This document shows positions 23,217-32,779 of a stretch of DNA of 64,000 bases, in pieces. A program made the position numbers and the translations under genes. The notes beneath the pieces were generated by a model. It did no database searches, was not told the origin of the DNA, and saw only the letters and a list, made by a program, of their open reading frames with translations. Within the stretch, counting starts at the first letter, position 1, and each line of letters begins with the position of its first letter. Source of the stretch: an uncultured Erythrobacter sp. (GTDB lineage Bacteria; Pseudomonadota; Alphaproteobacteria; Sphingomonadales; Sphingomonadaceae). The stretch spans positions 782,861-846,860 of the forward strand of contig CANLZI010000001.1 in assembly GCA_947495555.1 (NCBI GenBank), written 5' to 3'.

Positions 23217-23327
23217 TCTCTATACCTTAAATATCGGAGCGCGCGATTACACCCTAGCCTTTCCAAATGCAAAGACTCAGACGCAATCCGGACAACATTA
23301 TTTCACGATCACTCTTATCGGTTGAAC

Positions 23328-26300
23328 TTACCTGCCGATTATCTGCGGCCCTTGAACAGGTGCAGGCACCAGCGGCCCCTCGGGGGTGAGCTGAGGCATA
23401 ACAACCGGCAGCATCGCGTCTTCGGGCAGGCTTTGCCCCTCTGGCAGAACACCCAAACGCCAACCAGCACGGCTGCCAAAATAGCGTTGCGCCAGCAGCT
23501 TCATGATGCGCGGTGTTGTCTGCGAATAATCGCCCAACAGGCTGCGGACCAAACCAATCCGCTGCGGATCCTGACTGGAGCCTTGCAGATGATAGAGCCA
23601 GAAATTGTTGCCAGTTGATGCCCGGCTGATCAATTGGCGCAAGGGTTCGGTGACCCGCTCCAACTCGTCAGCATTGGGCGCGGTCATGGCCAGATCATTG
23701 GCAATGCGCTGACCTTCGGCAAAGAACACGGGCACATCTTCTGGACGCAATTGAGCGATCGCCATAATCGAGCCTCCGCCCGCTGTGTCGACTGGCCAAC
23801 TGGACACAACCTGAGGCGCATAGCTGGCGCCAGCACGCTCGCGCATGGCTTCCATCAAGCGGTTGTTGAACACTTGGGTCAGGATTTCCAGCTGACGCGA
23901 CTGACGCAGCCCTGCCACGCCTCCGCCGCTCGGCCATGCCAGCACTGCGGCCGCCTGGTTGGCATCCCCGCGATGCTCGATGATGGTCGGCACGCCGCCA
24001 GCCATCGGGAATTCGGGCACACGCGCGGCAACCTCAGGGGAGATCGCTTCGCGCGGCGGCAGAGCACCAAATGTCTCGCGCAAGGTTTGCACCACTTCGT
24101 CGCGGTCAAATTCGCCAAACACCAGGATCTCGACTGGTCCCTGCTTCAACAAAGGCTCCCACACGGCGCGAAAGCCTTCCGGCGTGACATCGGCCAGCAT
24201 CGCCTTGTCGGGCGTTGCAAAGCGGGCGTCCTTGTTCTTGATCAGATAGTCCAGATCGCGACCCAGAATGCCGCCCGGGCTGGTAGCGAATGTGTCATAG
24301 GCCAGCTCCGCTGCGGCCTTAGCGCGCGTCACCGGATTGGGATCCCACCGCGGCATGCCCAGTTTTGCCGCGAACAGATACAATTGGTCCGTCACATCAG
24401 CGGATCGGGTCTGTGCAGAGAAGGAGAACACAGCATCTTCAATGGCAAAATCGAAACCCATCTTGCGACCATTGGATATGCGGTCGAGTTCTTCCTGACC
24501 CAATTCACCTATACCCGAGCCGACCAGGGCCATCTCGCCCAGTGCGGCATAGGCTGCATCTTCTGCATCAAAGGCGCGATAGCCCGAACCGAAGCGGACC
24601 TTGACCGTCACGCGGCCAGGTTCGGCATCGTTCGACCACAAGATCGCCCGCGCGCCATTGCTCAATGCCAATTGTTCCACATCCAGCAAGCCGATCGGCC
24701 CTTCGCTGATGATCTCTCCCGGTGTCCCGATAGCCGGCAACTCATCAAAGGAGATGGACTTGGCGGCCAAGCGTGCGCTGGCGTCCGGTGTCGCTTCGGA
24801 CGAGAGCGCCAATCTTAGGTCTGCGACCTGTGCTTCGCCTGGTTGCGGCGTCACATAAACGGCCCGAACCACGTCCCCCTTGAACAAAGCGCGCGAGTGT
24901 TTGAGCACTTCGGCAGGAGTGTAACGCGCCTTCATATTGCGGAACACATTCAGCACGGTTTCGGGCGCAGCCACGGTTTCGCGAATATCGACCGCTTGCA
25001 CCACTTGATCGGCCAGCTTCGAACCGGCGATCACGCTTTTTTGCTCCAACTCGCTGGCAAAGGCGATATCAAACTCGGCCAATTCGCGGTCGATCTCTTC
25101 CTGCGTTGGCGGGTTGGCCAGCGCGTCAGCGATTACCCCGCGAAGATCGGCCAAGGCCGCCTGCCAATCGCCTGACAGAGGGGCAAAGCTGATGAAGGTC
25201 GCATCGGTAGAGCGGGACACATCGTCTTGCTGGACTTGCGCATACAGGAAGCTTCCTCCGGCGCGCGCGCGTGATTCCAACCGGCGGTTGATGATCGCTT
25301 GGGCAACGGCATCCAGCAGCAGCCCCTCATTATAGACAATCGTATCTTGCACCGGTCGCCATGGCCGCATGATGGCATAGGTCAACGAACGTGGAAGGTC
25401 GGGTTCAACCATTACGCCCAGCTCGCCAATAGGATTGTTGGGGTCAGTGCCTTCCGGAGCAACCGGATCACCAAAGTTAGGCGCTGCTTCTGCTTCGCCG
25501 CGGCCCTGCCAATCACCAAACCATTGTTCAACCAAGCGGGCCAATTCCATCGGATCGGCATCGCCAGCAACAACGATCACCGTGTTTTCAGGGCGATACC
25601 ATCGATCATGAAATGCCTGCATGGCGTCAGATTTTGCCGCAATCAGCGTTTCGTCGATGCCAATTGGCAGGCGCTCGGCCAGCCTTTGACCGGCGAACAA
25701 GGTACGCCGGGTTTGTTCTGCAACGCGTTGCCCAGCGCCGCCGCGCTCGCGCTTTTCGGCCAGCACAATCGGAATTTCGGCATCCAGATTTTCCTGACTA
25801 AGCACCGGATCGCGGATCATTCCGGACAGCAGCTTAAAGCTTTCTTCCAGAGAATCCTGCGTCACCCCGGGCAGGTCCAATTTGTAAACTGTGTGGGTCG
25901 GGCTGGTTTCCGCATTGGTATCGCTACCAAAGGTTGCGCCCAATCGTTGCCATGTCGGAATGGCTTCGGCTTGGCCCAGATACTTGCTTTCACGAAAACT
26001 GAGATGCTCCAGCAAATGGGCAAAGCCTTGCTCGCTGTCACGCTCATGCAGAGAACCGGCATCAATCCTGATCCTGATCGAGACTTGGCCCGGCGGCACC
26101 CGATTGTTGCGCACGGCATAGCGCAGGCCATTGTCCATTTCGCCAAACAACCAATCGCGATCCTGCGGCACATCGCTGCCGCGATAGATCCAGGGTGTTT
26201 CATCCCCGGTTTGTAAGGCTTTTGGCGCGGCTTTCGGGGCATCTGGAGCGGCTTGCGTAGCGTCCTGTGCCAAAACCAATGATGGAGAATGGGCTGCAAA

Positions 26301-26345
26301 GGCCACAATGGAGAGGGCGCAAGCAGCGCGGAAAATCGATGTCAT
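23328..26345 (-). CDS. M16 family zinc peptidase (fused two-half insulinase-type), exported
   Basis: A 1005-residue protein from ATG 26345 with an AAGGTG ribosome site. The frame stays open further but would run antisense through the nfu gene. The signal peptide MTSIFRAACALSIVAFAAHS ends near LVLAQ. The N-terminal half has the inverted zinc motif His110-x-x-Glu113-His114 (GFAHLLEHLSF) with a downstream Glu. The C-terminal half (about 530-1000) is a second M16 fold without the motif, as in pitrilysin or PqqL-like enzymes. It is probably periplasmic or outer-membrane associated, digesting peptides. It is divergent from nfu. Confidence 0.9.
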   Translation of the reverse strand: MTSIFRAACALSIVAFAAHSPSLVLAQDATQAAPDAPKAAPKALQTGDETPWIYRGSDVPQDRDWLFGEMDNGLRYAVRNNRVPPGQVSIRIRIDAGSLHERDSEQGFAHLLEHLSFRESKYLGQAEAIPTWQRLGATFGSDTNAETSPTHTVYKLDLPGVTQDSLEESFKLLSGMIRDPVLSQENLDAEIPIVLAEKRERGGAGQRVAEQTRRTLFAGQRLAERLPIGIDETLIAAKSDAMQAFHDRWYRPENTVIVVAGDADPMELARLVEQWFGDWQGRGEAEAAPNFGDPVAPEGTDPNNPIGELGVMVEPDLPRSLTYAIMRPWRPVQDTIVYNEGLLLDAVAQAIINRRLESRARAGGSFLYAQVQQDDVSRSTDATFISFAPLSGDWQAALADLRGVIADALANPPTQEEIDRELAEFDIAFASELEQKSVIAGSKLADQVVQAVDIRETVAAPETVLNVFRNMKARYTPAEVLKHSRALFKGDVVRAVYVTPQPGEAQVADLRLALSSEATPDASARLAAKSISFDELPAIGTPGEIISEGPIGLLDVEQLALSNGARAILWSNDAEPGRVTVKVRFGSGYRAFDAEDAAYAALGEMALVGSGIGELGQEELDRISNGRKMGFDFAIEDAVFSFSAQTRSADVTDQLYLFAAKLGMPRWDPNPVTRAKAAAELAYDTFATSPGGILGRDLDYLIKNKDARFATPDKAMLADVTPEGFRAVWEPLLKQGPVEILVFGEFDRDEVVQTLRETFGALPPREAISPEVAARVPEFPMAGGVPTIIEHRGDANQAAAVLAWPSGGGVAGLRQSRQLEILTQVFNNRLMEAMRERAGASYAPQVVSSWPVDTAGGGSIMAIAQLRPEDVPVFFAEGQRIANDLAMTAPNADELERVTEPLRQLISRASTGNNFWLYHLQGSSQDPQRIGLVRSLLGDYSQTTPRIMKLLAQRYFGSRAGWRLGVLPEGQSLPEDAMLPVVMPQLTPEGPLVPAPVQGPQIIGR

Positions 26346-26483
26346 AGGCACCTTATAGAGGGTGAATTTGTGAAGGGATAGTGAATGACGCGCGCCAAAG
26401 TCGCGCCAAACAATTGAGCCTATCAACCTGAACCTGCGGGTTTGTATCTTGTCTATGGTCCCCTGCATCACTACATCCAAACC

Positions 26484-27062
26484 ATGTTTATTGAAACCGA
26501 AACAACGCCCAATCCCGCCAGTCTCAAGTTCCTTCCCGGACGCGAAGTTATGACGGCGGGCACGCGCGAATTCGCTTCTCCTGAAGCTGCCGAAGTCAGT
26601 CCCTTGGCGCAGGCCATTTTCGACACCGGCGAAGTCGTCAATGTGTTCTTCGGATCCGACTTTGTTTCGGTGACTGCCGCTCCCGGCGTGAACTGGTCCG
26701 ATCTTAAACCCATGGTTGTGTCCATTCTGCTCGATCATTTCGTGTCAGAAGCACCCCTGTTTGCGGGTGCAGACGCCAGCGGAATTTCCATTCCGGCAGA
26801 GCCCGACATGATGGTCGAGGAAAACCCCGAGGACGCCGACGTGATCGCCCAAATCAACGAATTGTTGGAAACGCGCGTACGCCCGGCCGTCGCTGGCGAC
26901 GGCGGGGACATTGCCTATCGCGGGTTTAAAGACGGCATTGTGTTCCTGACCTTGCAAGGCGCATGCTCGGGCTGCCCATCCTCAACAGCAACGCTAAAGC
27001 ACGGGATTGAAGGCTTGTTGAAGCACTACGTTCCCGAAGTGGTTGAGGTTCGCGCAGCCTAA
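26484..27062 (+). CDS. nfuA: NfuA-type iron-sulfur cluster carrier (Nfu N + NifU domain)
   Basis: A 192-residue protein, starting at the ATG giving MFIETETTPNPASLKFLPG, which is the conserved N-terminal motif of mitochondrial and alphaproteobacterial Nfu proteins. An upstream in-frame start is less likely. The C-terminal NifU domain (about 115-190) has Cys161-x2-Cys164 in GACSGCPSS, binding a cluster at a dimer interface. It hands Fe-S clusters to apoproteins such as lipoyl synthase. Divergent from the M16 protease gene and followed by a nitroreductase in the same direction, 31 bases away. Confidence 0.92.
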   Translation: MFIETETTPNPASLKFLPGREVMTAGTREFASPEAAEVSPLAQAIFDTGEVVNVFFGSDFVSVTAAPGVNWSDLKPMVVSILLDHFVSEAPLFAGADASGISIPAEPDMMVEENPEDADVIAQINELLETRVRPAVAGDGGDIAYRGFKDGIVFLTLQGACSGCPSSTATLKHGIEGLLKHYVPEVVEVRAA

Positions 27063-27093
27063 TTTCTCGCGCTCGGTACGATCAGGGGATCAC

Positions 27094-27702
27094 ATGACTA
27101 AACAATTTCACGACAACCACCTGTCGCATGACGCGTTGGACCAATTGTTCCGCGAAGCGCGCACCTATAATGGGTGGCTGGACAAGCCTGTTACGCACGA
27201 ACAGATAACAGCCATCTATGATCTGATGAAGATGGGTCCAACCTCGGCCAATATGCAGCCCGGCCGGTTCATCTGGGTCCAGTCCGAAGAGCAAAAGCAG
27301 CGCCTGGCGCAGCTTGCTTCGGAAGGTAACAAGGAAAAGGTGTTAGCGGCACCTGTGACCGTCATCATTGGCTATGACATTGATTTTCATGAGCAACTGC
27401 CATGGTTGTTCCCTCATACCGATGCGAAGGCCTGGTTCGAAGGTGACGAGGCTGGCCGCAAAGAAGGTGCTGCGCGCAACACCAATTTGCAGGGTGCCTA
27501 TCTGATGATGGCCGCACGCGCCTTGGGGCTGGATTGCGGACCGATGTCAGGGGTGGATTTGGACGGCGTAACCAAGGAATTTTTTGCCGACCAGCCAAGG
27601 GTAAGAGCCGACTGGATTTGCTCGATTGGTTATGGTGACAAAGATAGCATCTTTGATCGCAGTCCGCGGCCGGAATTCGATCGCTTTAACAGCGTGGTCT
27701 AA
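27094..27702 (+). CDS. Nitroreductase family protein, RutE/HadB-like (malonic semialdehyde reductase)
   Basis: A 202-residue FMN-dependent nitroreductase-fold protein from the ATG at 27094, with AGGGG ahead; a longer frame begins inside nfu. The order of motifs (REARTYNGWLDKPVT, MGPTSANMQPGRF, AGRKEGAARNTNLQGAYLMM) resembles RutE, which reduces malonic semialdehyde to 3-hydroxypropionate in uracil degradation. No other rut genes are nearby, so the substrate is uncertain. In this lineage it lies stably between nfu and tsaB. Confidence 0.85.
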   Translation: MTKQFHDNHLSHDALDQLFREARTYNGWLDKPVTHEQITAIYDLMKMGPTSANMQPGRFIWVQSEEQKQRLAQLASEGNKEKVLAAPVTVIIGYDIDFHEQLPWLFPHTDAKAWFEGDEAGRKEGAARNTNLQGAYLMMAARALGLDCGPMSGVDLDGVTKEFFADQPRVRADWICSIGYGDKDSIFDRSPRPEFDRFNSVV

Positions 27703-27741
27703 GCTTGCCAGAGTGGCCGGTGGCATGGCATCCCATCAGCG

Positions 27742-28392
27742 ATGAGCGAGAAACACTCCAGCCGGACCCTGGTGGTCGAATGCGCGAGCGAAGCTTGCTC
27801 GGTGGCTTTGTACGAAGCCGGCAGCTTGATCGCTAATCAGCATTTGGTGCTGGGTAGAGGTCACGCGGAAAAGCTGGTTCCCCTGATTGCCGGATTGCCT
27901 GACAAAGGCCGTGCAGACCGCATTCTGACCTCGCTTGGACCGGGCAGTTTCACCGGAGTGCGCATCGGGATAGCAACCGCTCGGGCCTTGGGCATTGCCT
28001 GGGGCAGCACTGTGCTGGGCTATCCCACCCTTGGTCAAGTTGCGGCGACTTGTGCAGATCAGCAGGGCCAGCAGGCCGTTACGGTGTGCATGAACGGCGG
28101 CCACGGTGAATGGTTTATCCAGAATTTTGACGATGATCTGCTGCCACAGGACGCGTTGCAATCGGTCACTCCTGATTTAGCCATTTCCCTGTGCCAGCAT
28201 CGCAGGATCGCAGGCAGCCGGGCGAACGATCTTGCCCAATTGCTGAAAGGTGATTGCGAGGCATTCGATCTGCTGCCCGACGCAGCGGCTGCCCATTGGC
28301 TGCCCGACAGTCAGCTGGGCACTGATCTGACACCCATCTATGGCCGCGAGCCTGATGCTAAACTGCCGGCCGCGCGCAAGGCTCCTGTATGA
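27742..28392 (+). CDS. tsaB: tRNA threonylcarbamoyladenosine biosynthesis protein TsaB
   Basis: A 216-residue ASKHA-fold protein, the dimerisation partner of TsaD in the synthesis of t6A37 on ANN-decoding tRNAs. TLVVECASEACSVALYE is the phosphate-binding strand pair, and LTSLGPGSFTGVRIGIATAR is the strongly conserved TsaB signature. Length is close to E. coli YeaZ (231). Its end overlaps the rimI start by 4 bases (ATGA), a common bacterial pairing. Confidence 0.93.
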   Translation: MSEKHSSRTLVVECASEACSVALYEAGSLIANQHLVLGRGHAEKLVPLIAGLPDKGRADRILTSLGPGSFTGVRIGIATARALGIAWGSTVLGYPTLGQVAATCADQQGQQAVTVCMNGGHGEWFIQNFDDDLLPQDALQSVTPDLAISLCQHRRIAGSRANDLAQLLKGDCEAFDLLPDAAAAHWLPDSQLGTDLTPIYGREPDAKLPAARKAPV

Positions 28393-28883
28393 GCAGTTCG
28401 CCGCAGTCACCTGAGCCCTATGGCTTCACGTCGGATGTTGACCACATCATGGCGGTTATGCAGTCGGCCTTTGACCCGGCATGGGGCGAGGCCTGGAACC
28501 GCAGGCAAGTGGAAGATGCCCTCACCTTCCCAACCACTCACAGCCTGCTCATGGATGCCGATGGCAATGATCCCGTTCACTCGGGCAAGCTTGCCGCAGG
28601 ATTTGTGCTGACCCGCTATGTCGCAGGCGAGGAGGAATTGCTGCTGATCGCTGTCACCCCGCAGCTGCGCAGGCAAGGTATTGGGCGCAAATTGATCGAC
28701 CAGATGAAGATCAATGCAAAGCAGCGCGGGGCAGAGCGCATCTTTCTGGAAATGCGGCACAATAATCCCGCTGAAAAGCTCTATCGGCAAGTCGGCTTTG
28801 AACCAATTGGCAAAAGGCCCGATTATTACTTGGCTGCCGATGGAGTGCGTCTTGATGCGATTACGTTCGGGCTATCTGTTTGA
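28389..28883 (+). CDS. rimI: Ribosomal protein S18-alanine N-acetyltransferase
   Basis: A 164-residue GNAT-fold acetyltransferase. The acetyl-CoA pyrophosphate loop is QLRRQGIGRKLIDQ, preceded by ELLLIAVTP, and the C-terminal half has FLEMRHNNPAEKLYRQVGF, typical for RimI. RimI acetylates the N-terminal Ala of ribosomal protein S18. Start by ATGA overlap with tsaB gives translational coupling, which supports the assignment over a generic GNAT. Confidence 0.88.
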   Translation: MSSSPQSPEPYGFTSDVDHIMAVMQSAFDPAWGEAWNRRQVEDALTFPTTHSLLMDADGNDPVHSGKLAAGFVLTRYVAGEEELLLIAVTPQLRRQGIGRKLIDQMKINAKQRGAERIFLEMRHNNPAEKLYRQVGFEPIGKRPDYYLAADGVRLDAITFGLSV

Positions 28884-28997
28884 ACAATCAGGCCGTTTGG
28901 CACAAGAATTTGCGCGCCGCTGACTTGCAAGAATTACTGAGTGAGTTAAGGCAAAGGCGACCGGAAAAACCGGCGTAAAAAAATATATGAGGGACTC

Positions 28998-29438
28998 ATG
29001 GACGCACTAGAACCAGATATGAAAGAAACTCTGATCACTTTAACATCAGACATTGTTGCCGCGCATGTCAGCAACAACTCCGTCGATGCCGATCAGATGC
29101 CGGGCCTTATTACGAATGTTTTCAACGCTTTGGCGGAATTGGGCAATGGCCCCGGTAAAGATGAACCACGCCCCGATCCAGCCGTCTCCATCCGATCATC
29201 GATCAAACGAGACCATGTTGTATGTCTTGATTGCGGTAAGAAGATGAAGATGCTGAAACGGCATTTGTCGACCGAACATGATATGTCTCCCGACGAGTAT
29301 CGTGCGCGTTGGAACCTCAACAGCGATTATCCCTTGGTTGCGCCAGCCTATGCCGAAACTCGTCGCGACCTGGCCAAGCAAATTGGTTTGGGTCGCCAGC
29401 CGGGTCAAAAGCGTGGCCGCAAGAAGAAATCGGGTTAA
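28998..29438 (+). CDS. mucR: MucR/Ros family zinc-finger transcriptional regulator
   Basis: A 146-residue regulator of the alphaproteobacterial Ros/MucR family. The zinc finger is Cys76-x2-Cys79-x9-His89-x4-His94 in VCLDCGKKMKMLKRHLSTEH, followed by SPDEYRARWNL and YPLVAPAYAETRRDLAKQIG, both family hallmarks. The N-terminal part mediates oligomerisation. MucR proteins are global regulators of exopolysaccharide, motility and cell cycle genes in relatives. AGGG is 7 bases before the ATG. A 114-base gap from rimI holds its own promoter presumably. Confidence 0.95.
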   Translation: MDALEPDMKETLITLTSDIVAAHVSNNSVDADQMPGLITNVFNALAELGNGPGKDEPRPDPAVSIRSSIKRDHVVCLDCGKKMKMLKRHLSTEHDMSPDEYRARWNLNSDYPLVAPAYAETRRDLAKQIGLGRQPGQKRGRKKKSG

Positions 29439-29512
29439 TCACCGGCAACTGGCTTGAGAAGCGCGCTCTGCCTTACTAAGAGGGGTAGAGCGCCTTCCAT
29501 CCGGAGCCTGAC

Positions 29513-29935
29513 TTGCCGCAAAGAATAGATCTTGAACAATTATGTGCCGACAAGGGCCTGCGCATTACCGAGCAGCGCCGCGTCATTGCGCGTGTCTTGT
29601 CGGAAAGCGATGATCACCCCGATGTGGAGTTGGTCCATCAACGCGCCTCGTCAATTGATCCCAAGATCTCGATAGCGACCGTTTATCGCACAGTACGCCT
29701 GTTTGAAGATGCCGGCATTTTGGACCGCCATGACTTTGGTGACGGCCGCGCCCGTTACGAAGCCGCGCCAGAGGCTCACCACGATCACCTGATCGATGTG
29801 GAAACCGGAAAAGTCGTCGAATTTGTCGATCCGGAATTGGAAGCATTGCAACGGCAAATCGCTGAAAAGCTAGGCTATCGCCTGGTGGATCACCGAATGG
29901 AATTGTATGGCGTCCGCCTCTCAAGAGACGATTGA
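29513..29935 (+). CDS. fur: Fur family metal-dependent regulator (Mur/Fur type)
   Basis: A 140-residue Fur protein. The winged helix (about 10-80) has ISIATVYRTVRLFEDAGIL as recognition helix. The metal-binding dimerisation domain starts with His89, His90 and His92 in AHHDHLIDVETGKVVEF. The usual Cys-x2-Cys of E. coli Fur is absent at that place, as in alphaproteobacterial Fur/Mur (manganese or iron responsive). Start is a TTG at 29513 with GGAG 6 bases upstream; no better in-frame start is present. The end overlaps plsC by 29 bases. Confidence 0.9.
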   Translation: MPQRIDLEQLCADKGLRITEQRRVIARVLSESDDHPDVELVHQRASSIDPKISIATVYRTVRLFEDAGILDRHDFGDGRARYEAAPEAHHDHLIDVETGKVVEFVDPELEALQRQIAEKLGYRLVDHRMELYGVRLSRDD

Positions 29936-30794
29936 GCAAGAACGGCGAATGGCCGCCATGCGTGGCGAGACCACCCCGATATCTGCGATAGGTTGGATGC
30001 GCGTTGTGGCGCGCGTCTTTGTTCTGTTTGTGACGCTGCTGGTGATGGTGCCATTGCATTATGCCTATCGCATCTTCGCTTATGGCTCGCCCTTCCCGAT
30101 GTTGTTCTTGCGCTTTGCAGCAGCGATAGTGGGCGCCAGAGTTTACAAAGTGGGTACCCCATTACGGCGCGACGTTTTCTTCATCGCCAACCATGTTTCG
30201 TGGGTGGATATCCTGTCTTTGGCTGGCGCGAGCGGAACGGCTTTTGTGGCCAAGGCTGAATTGTCCGATGTACCAATCGTGGGATGGCTATCGCGGCTTA
30301 ACCGCACCGTCTTCGTCAAGCGAGAGAACCGGTTGGGTGTTGCCGAGCAGATTAATGCCCTGCGTGAAGCATTGGACGACAATTGGTCGGTGACGGTCTT
30401 TCCCGAAGGCACCACCACCGATGGACAATCACTGCTACCCTTCAAAACCAGCATGTTGAGTGTGCTGGAGCCACCTCCCCCCGGAGTGTTGGTTCAACCG
30501 GTTCTGCTGGATTACGGGCAGGTCGCGGAATGGATCGGCTGGGTTGGAGAAGAAGGCGGCGTGAACAATTTCAAGCGGGTGTTGGCGCGCGGCGGCACAT
30601 TTCCGCTGATGCTGCATTTTCTCGACCCTTTCAGCCCAGAGGATTTCCGCGGGCGCAAGGCCATCGGTGCTCAGGCTCGCAAACAGATCGAAGAGGCGTT
30701 GATGCGAAAGCTCGAAAAGCCCTTGCGCGACTTTGAGCATACAGTTCCGCCGATCAGATATGAGGCGCCGGAAAAGAATTTCCCGCTCGAATAG
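29907..30794 (+). CDS. plsC: 1-acyl-sn-glycerol-3-phosphate acyltransferase
   Basis: Acylates lysophosphatidic acid at the inner membrane in phospholipid synthesis. Of 295 residues, a TM helix lies at about 33-52. The catalytic block is NHVSWVD with His96 and Asp101, and the second motif FPEGTTTDG is intact. The start at 29907 overlaps fur by 29 bases; Met15 or Met18 are alternatives, but the overlap suggests translational coupling. The length is slightly above typical PlsC (about 245), with an added C-terminal part after 230. Other AGPAT-like transferases in this family use lysophospholipids. Confidence 0.9.
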   Translation: MASASQETIEQERRMAAMRGETTPISAIGWMRVVARVFVLFVTLLVMVPLHYAYRIFAYGSPFPMLFLRFAAAIVGARVYKVGTPLRRDVFFIANHVSWVDILSLAGASGTAFVAKAELSDVPIVGWLSRLNRTVFVKRENRLGVAEQINALREALDDNWSVTVFPEGTTTDGQSLLPFKTSMLSVLEPPPPGVLVQPVLLDYGQVAEWIGWVGEEGGVNNFKRVLARGGTFPLMLHFLDPFSPEDFRGRKAIGAQARKQIEEALMRKLEKPLRDFEHTVPPIRYEAPEKNFPLE

Positions 30795-30820
30795 AGAGCC
30801 GCGCAAGCCGGCAGGGTCAG

Positions 30821-31705
30821 CTATAGACCGGCCGCGACCAACCAATCATGGAACAGACGAACTGGGCGATCTTCCAATGACGCCGGTTTGCATACGAACC
30901 AATAGCTATAGGGGCTCTCCACCTCCAGATCGTATAGCTCGGTCAGGCGGTTGTCTTCGGCGCGCCGCAAGTGATCATCATGCATGATCGCAATGCCCAA
31001 GCCTTGCGCGGCTGCTTCCAGCATCAATGATCCAGAATCGTAATGATCAATGGCGGCCGGCTCCAGATCCTCGGCCTTGATCGCGCGCTTCCACGCTTCA
31101 AAGCTGGCGGGCAGCTCGTTGTGGATCAAGAAAGTCTGCTTCGCCAATCGCTCAATATCCAGGCTGTCCCCAAGCGACTGCGACATCTCCAAGCTGCAAA
31201 TCGCGTGCACCATATTGTGATCCAGCCGCACCGCATGCAGAGCAGTGTCAGGGCCTTGCGACAGGATAATCGCCGCGTCCAATGTGTCCCCGACCCGATC
31301 TTCCAGATGCGGACCCGTGTCGATATCGATGTGCAACAAGGGATGCCGTTTGCGCAGCTCACCCAGCCTTGGAAACAGGCGCTGACTGCCGAACAGCGGC
31401 AGCACGCCCAAGCGCAGGCGCAACAAAGAAATATTGTCCGATTGGCTGTCGATCGCTCTGGCCAGCGCTTCGAGCTGCGGATTGACCGCCTCGTAAAATG
31501 CTTGCCCTTCGTCTGTCAGCTGCATCGATTGGCGTGCTCTGGTGAACAGCTTGCGACCAACGAACTCTTCAAGATTGGAGATTCTGCGCGACAAGGCCGA
31601 CGGGCTCAGCCCCAATTCCTCCGCCGCAGCCCTGGCCGAGCCAAGGCGAACGGTTCGCATAAAGGCCTCTAGGGCGCGAAGGGGAGGAAGGCGTCTGGTC
31701 GGCAT
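30821..31705 (-). CDS. LysR-family transcriptional regulator (GcvA-like)
   Basis: A 294-residue full-length LysR protein. The helix-turn-helix (about 8-66) includes ARAAAEELGLSPSALSRRIS, and the effector domain begins near 90 (LRLRLGVLPLFGSQRLFPRL). The N-terminal LPPLRALEAFMRTVRLGSAR and the C-terminal YSYWFVCKP ending are like GcvA and AmpR-type members. No divergent gene lies within 120 bases; it lies convergent to plsC and downstream of corC in the same direction. Target and effector unknown. Confidence 0.9.
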   Translation of the reverse strand: MPTRRLPPLRALEAFMRTVRLGSARAAAEELGLSPSALSRRISNLEEFVGRKLFTRARQSMQLTDEGQAFYEAVNPQLEALARAIDSQSDNISLLRLRLGVLPLFGSQRLFPRLGELRKRHPLLHIDIDTGPHLEDRVGDTLDAAIILSQGPDTALHAVRLDHNMVHAICSLEMSQSLGDSLDIERLAKQTFLIHNELPASFEAWKRAIKAEDLEPAAIDHYDSGSLMLEAAAQGLGIAIMHDDHLRRAEDNRLTELYDLEVESPYSYWFVCKPASLEDRPVRLFHDWLVAAGL

Positions 31706-31835
31706 AATCTGTGACTACCGGTTTGGTTGCGTCATTTCTTGCGACGGCGAGCTCAGCGCCGCTGCGGGCGGGTTACTCTAAAGATACGCCTGCAAACCGA
31801 AAAAGATGCAAAAAATCGCACATAGACTGCGAATT

Positions 31836-32759
31836 TTATCGAGCACTTGCCTTTTTCTCACCCTTGGGCGCATGCAAACGCAGCCGGGTAACGTGAGTTT
31901 CGTCACCAGCCGTCACCTGAATTTTCCAGCCGCTGGGGTGTTTTAATGTGGTGCCAACTGGGGGCACTTGCTCGGCCAATACAAACGCCAGACCACCCAG
32001 AGTATCAACCGCCTCTTCCACCTCAGCCAAGCGCGGATCGACCGTTTCGGCCACATCCTCAAGCTCGGCCCTGGCGTCGCAGTCCCACATGCCCTCACCG
32101 ATGGCTACAATCAGTGCCTCGGGTGTTTCGTCATGCTCATCCTCGATCTCGCCGACAATTTCTTCGACCAAATCTTCGATGGTAATGATCCCGTCAGTGC
32201 CTGAAAATTCATCGAGCACAATCGCCAGGTGGACCCGGCGCGAGCGCATGTCGGCCAGCACATCCAACGCGCCGCGCACTTGCGGCACATACAGCGGTTG
32301 GCGGATCAAAGTGGTCCAATCGCGCGGCGGTTCCTCTCCATTGGCCAGAAACGGAAACACATCCTTGATGTGGATCATGCCGATTACCTGGTCCAACGTG
32401 TCGCGGTAAACCGGCAATCGCGAATGACCATGTTCCGAGAATGCTGCGACTAGCTCTTCCCAGCTGGCCTTGGCCGGCATGGCGACAATCTCGCCACGAG
32501 GGACCGCAACGTCATCAGCATCGTGCTCGCTGAAATGGAGCAAATTGCGCAGCATCTGCCGTTCAACCGGCGAGAGATCGCCGTCACCGGACGTAGAAGG
32601 CGCTTCATCGCCATTCTCGTCCTCATGCTCGTCAATCACATCTTCAATTTGCGCACGCAAAGAGCGGTCGTCATCAGAGATGCGTAAAAATTTGCGGATT
32701 GCAGGCCAAAGCCCGCTGCTACTGTCCGCGTCTCCGGCGGAAGATTGGGAATCGGGCAT
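31836..32759 (-). CDS. corC: CorC/HlyC-type CBS domain transporter accessory protein
   Basis: A 307-residue cytoplasmic protein with paired CBS domains (about 85-205: VPRGEIVAMP, FSEHGHSRLPVYRD, VLDEFSGTDGIITIEDLVEE) and a C-terminal CorC/HlyC domain (about 225-300). CorC proteins influence Mg2+ and Co2+ efflux or haemolysin transport. The start at 32759 is chosen because a TTG 24 bases upstream is weaker. It follows ybeY at 21 bases. The conserved partner lnt that usually follows corC is absent here; a LysR gene lies downstream instead. Confidence 0.9.
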   Translation of the reverse strand: MPDSQSSAGDADSSSGLWPAIRKFLRISDDDRSLRAQIEDVIDEHEDENGDEAPSTSGDGDLSPVERQMLRNLLHFSEHDADDVAVPRGEIVAMPAKASWEELVAAFSEHGHSRLPVYRDTLDQVIGMIHIKDVFPFLANGEEPPRDWTTLIRQPLYVPQVRGALDVLADMRSRRVHLAIVLDEFSGTDGIITIEDLVEEIVGEIEDEHDETPEALIVAIGEGMWDCDARAELEDVAETVDPRLAEVEEAVDTLGGLAFVLAEQVPPVGTTLKHPSGWKIQVTAGDETHVTRLRLHAPKGEKKASAR

Positions 32760-32779
32760 GGCCCTAACTTGGGTACTCC

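Noticed and set aside
26346..26738. 131-codon N-terminal extension of the M16 peptidase frame
   Set aside because: It runs antisense through nfuA, and the ATG at 26345 is followed at once by a signal peptide, with a good ribosome site.
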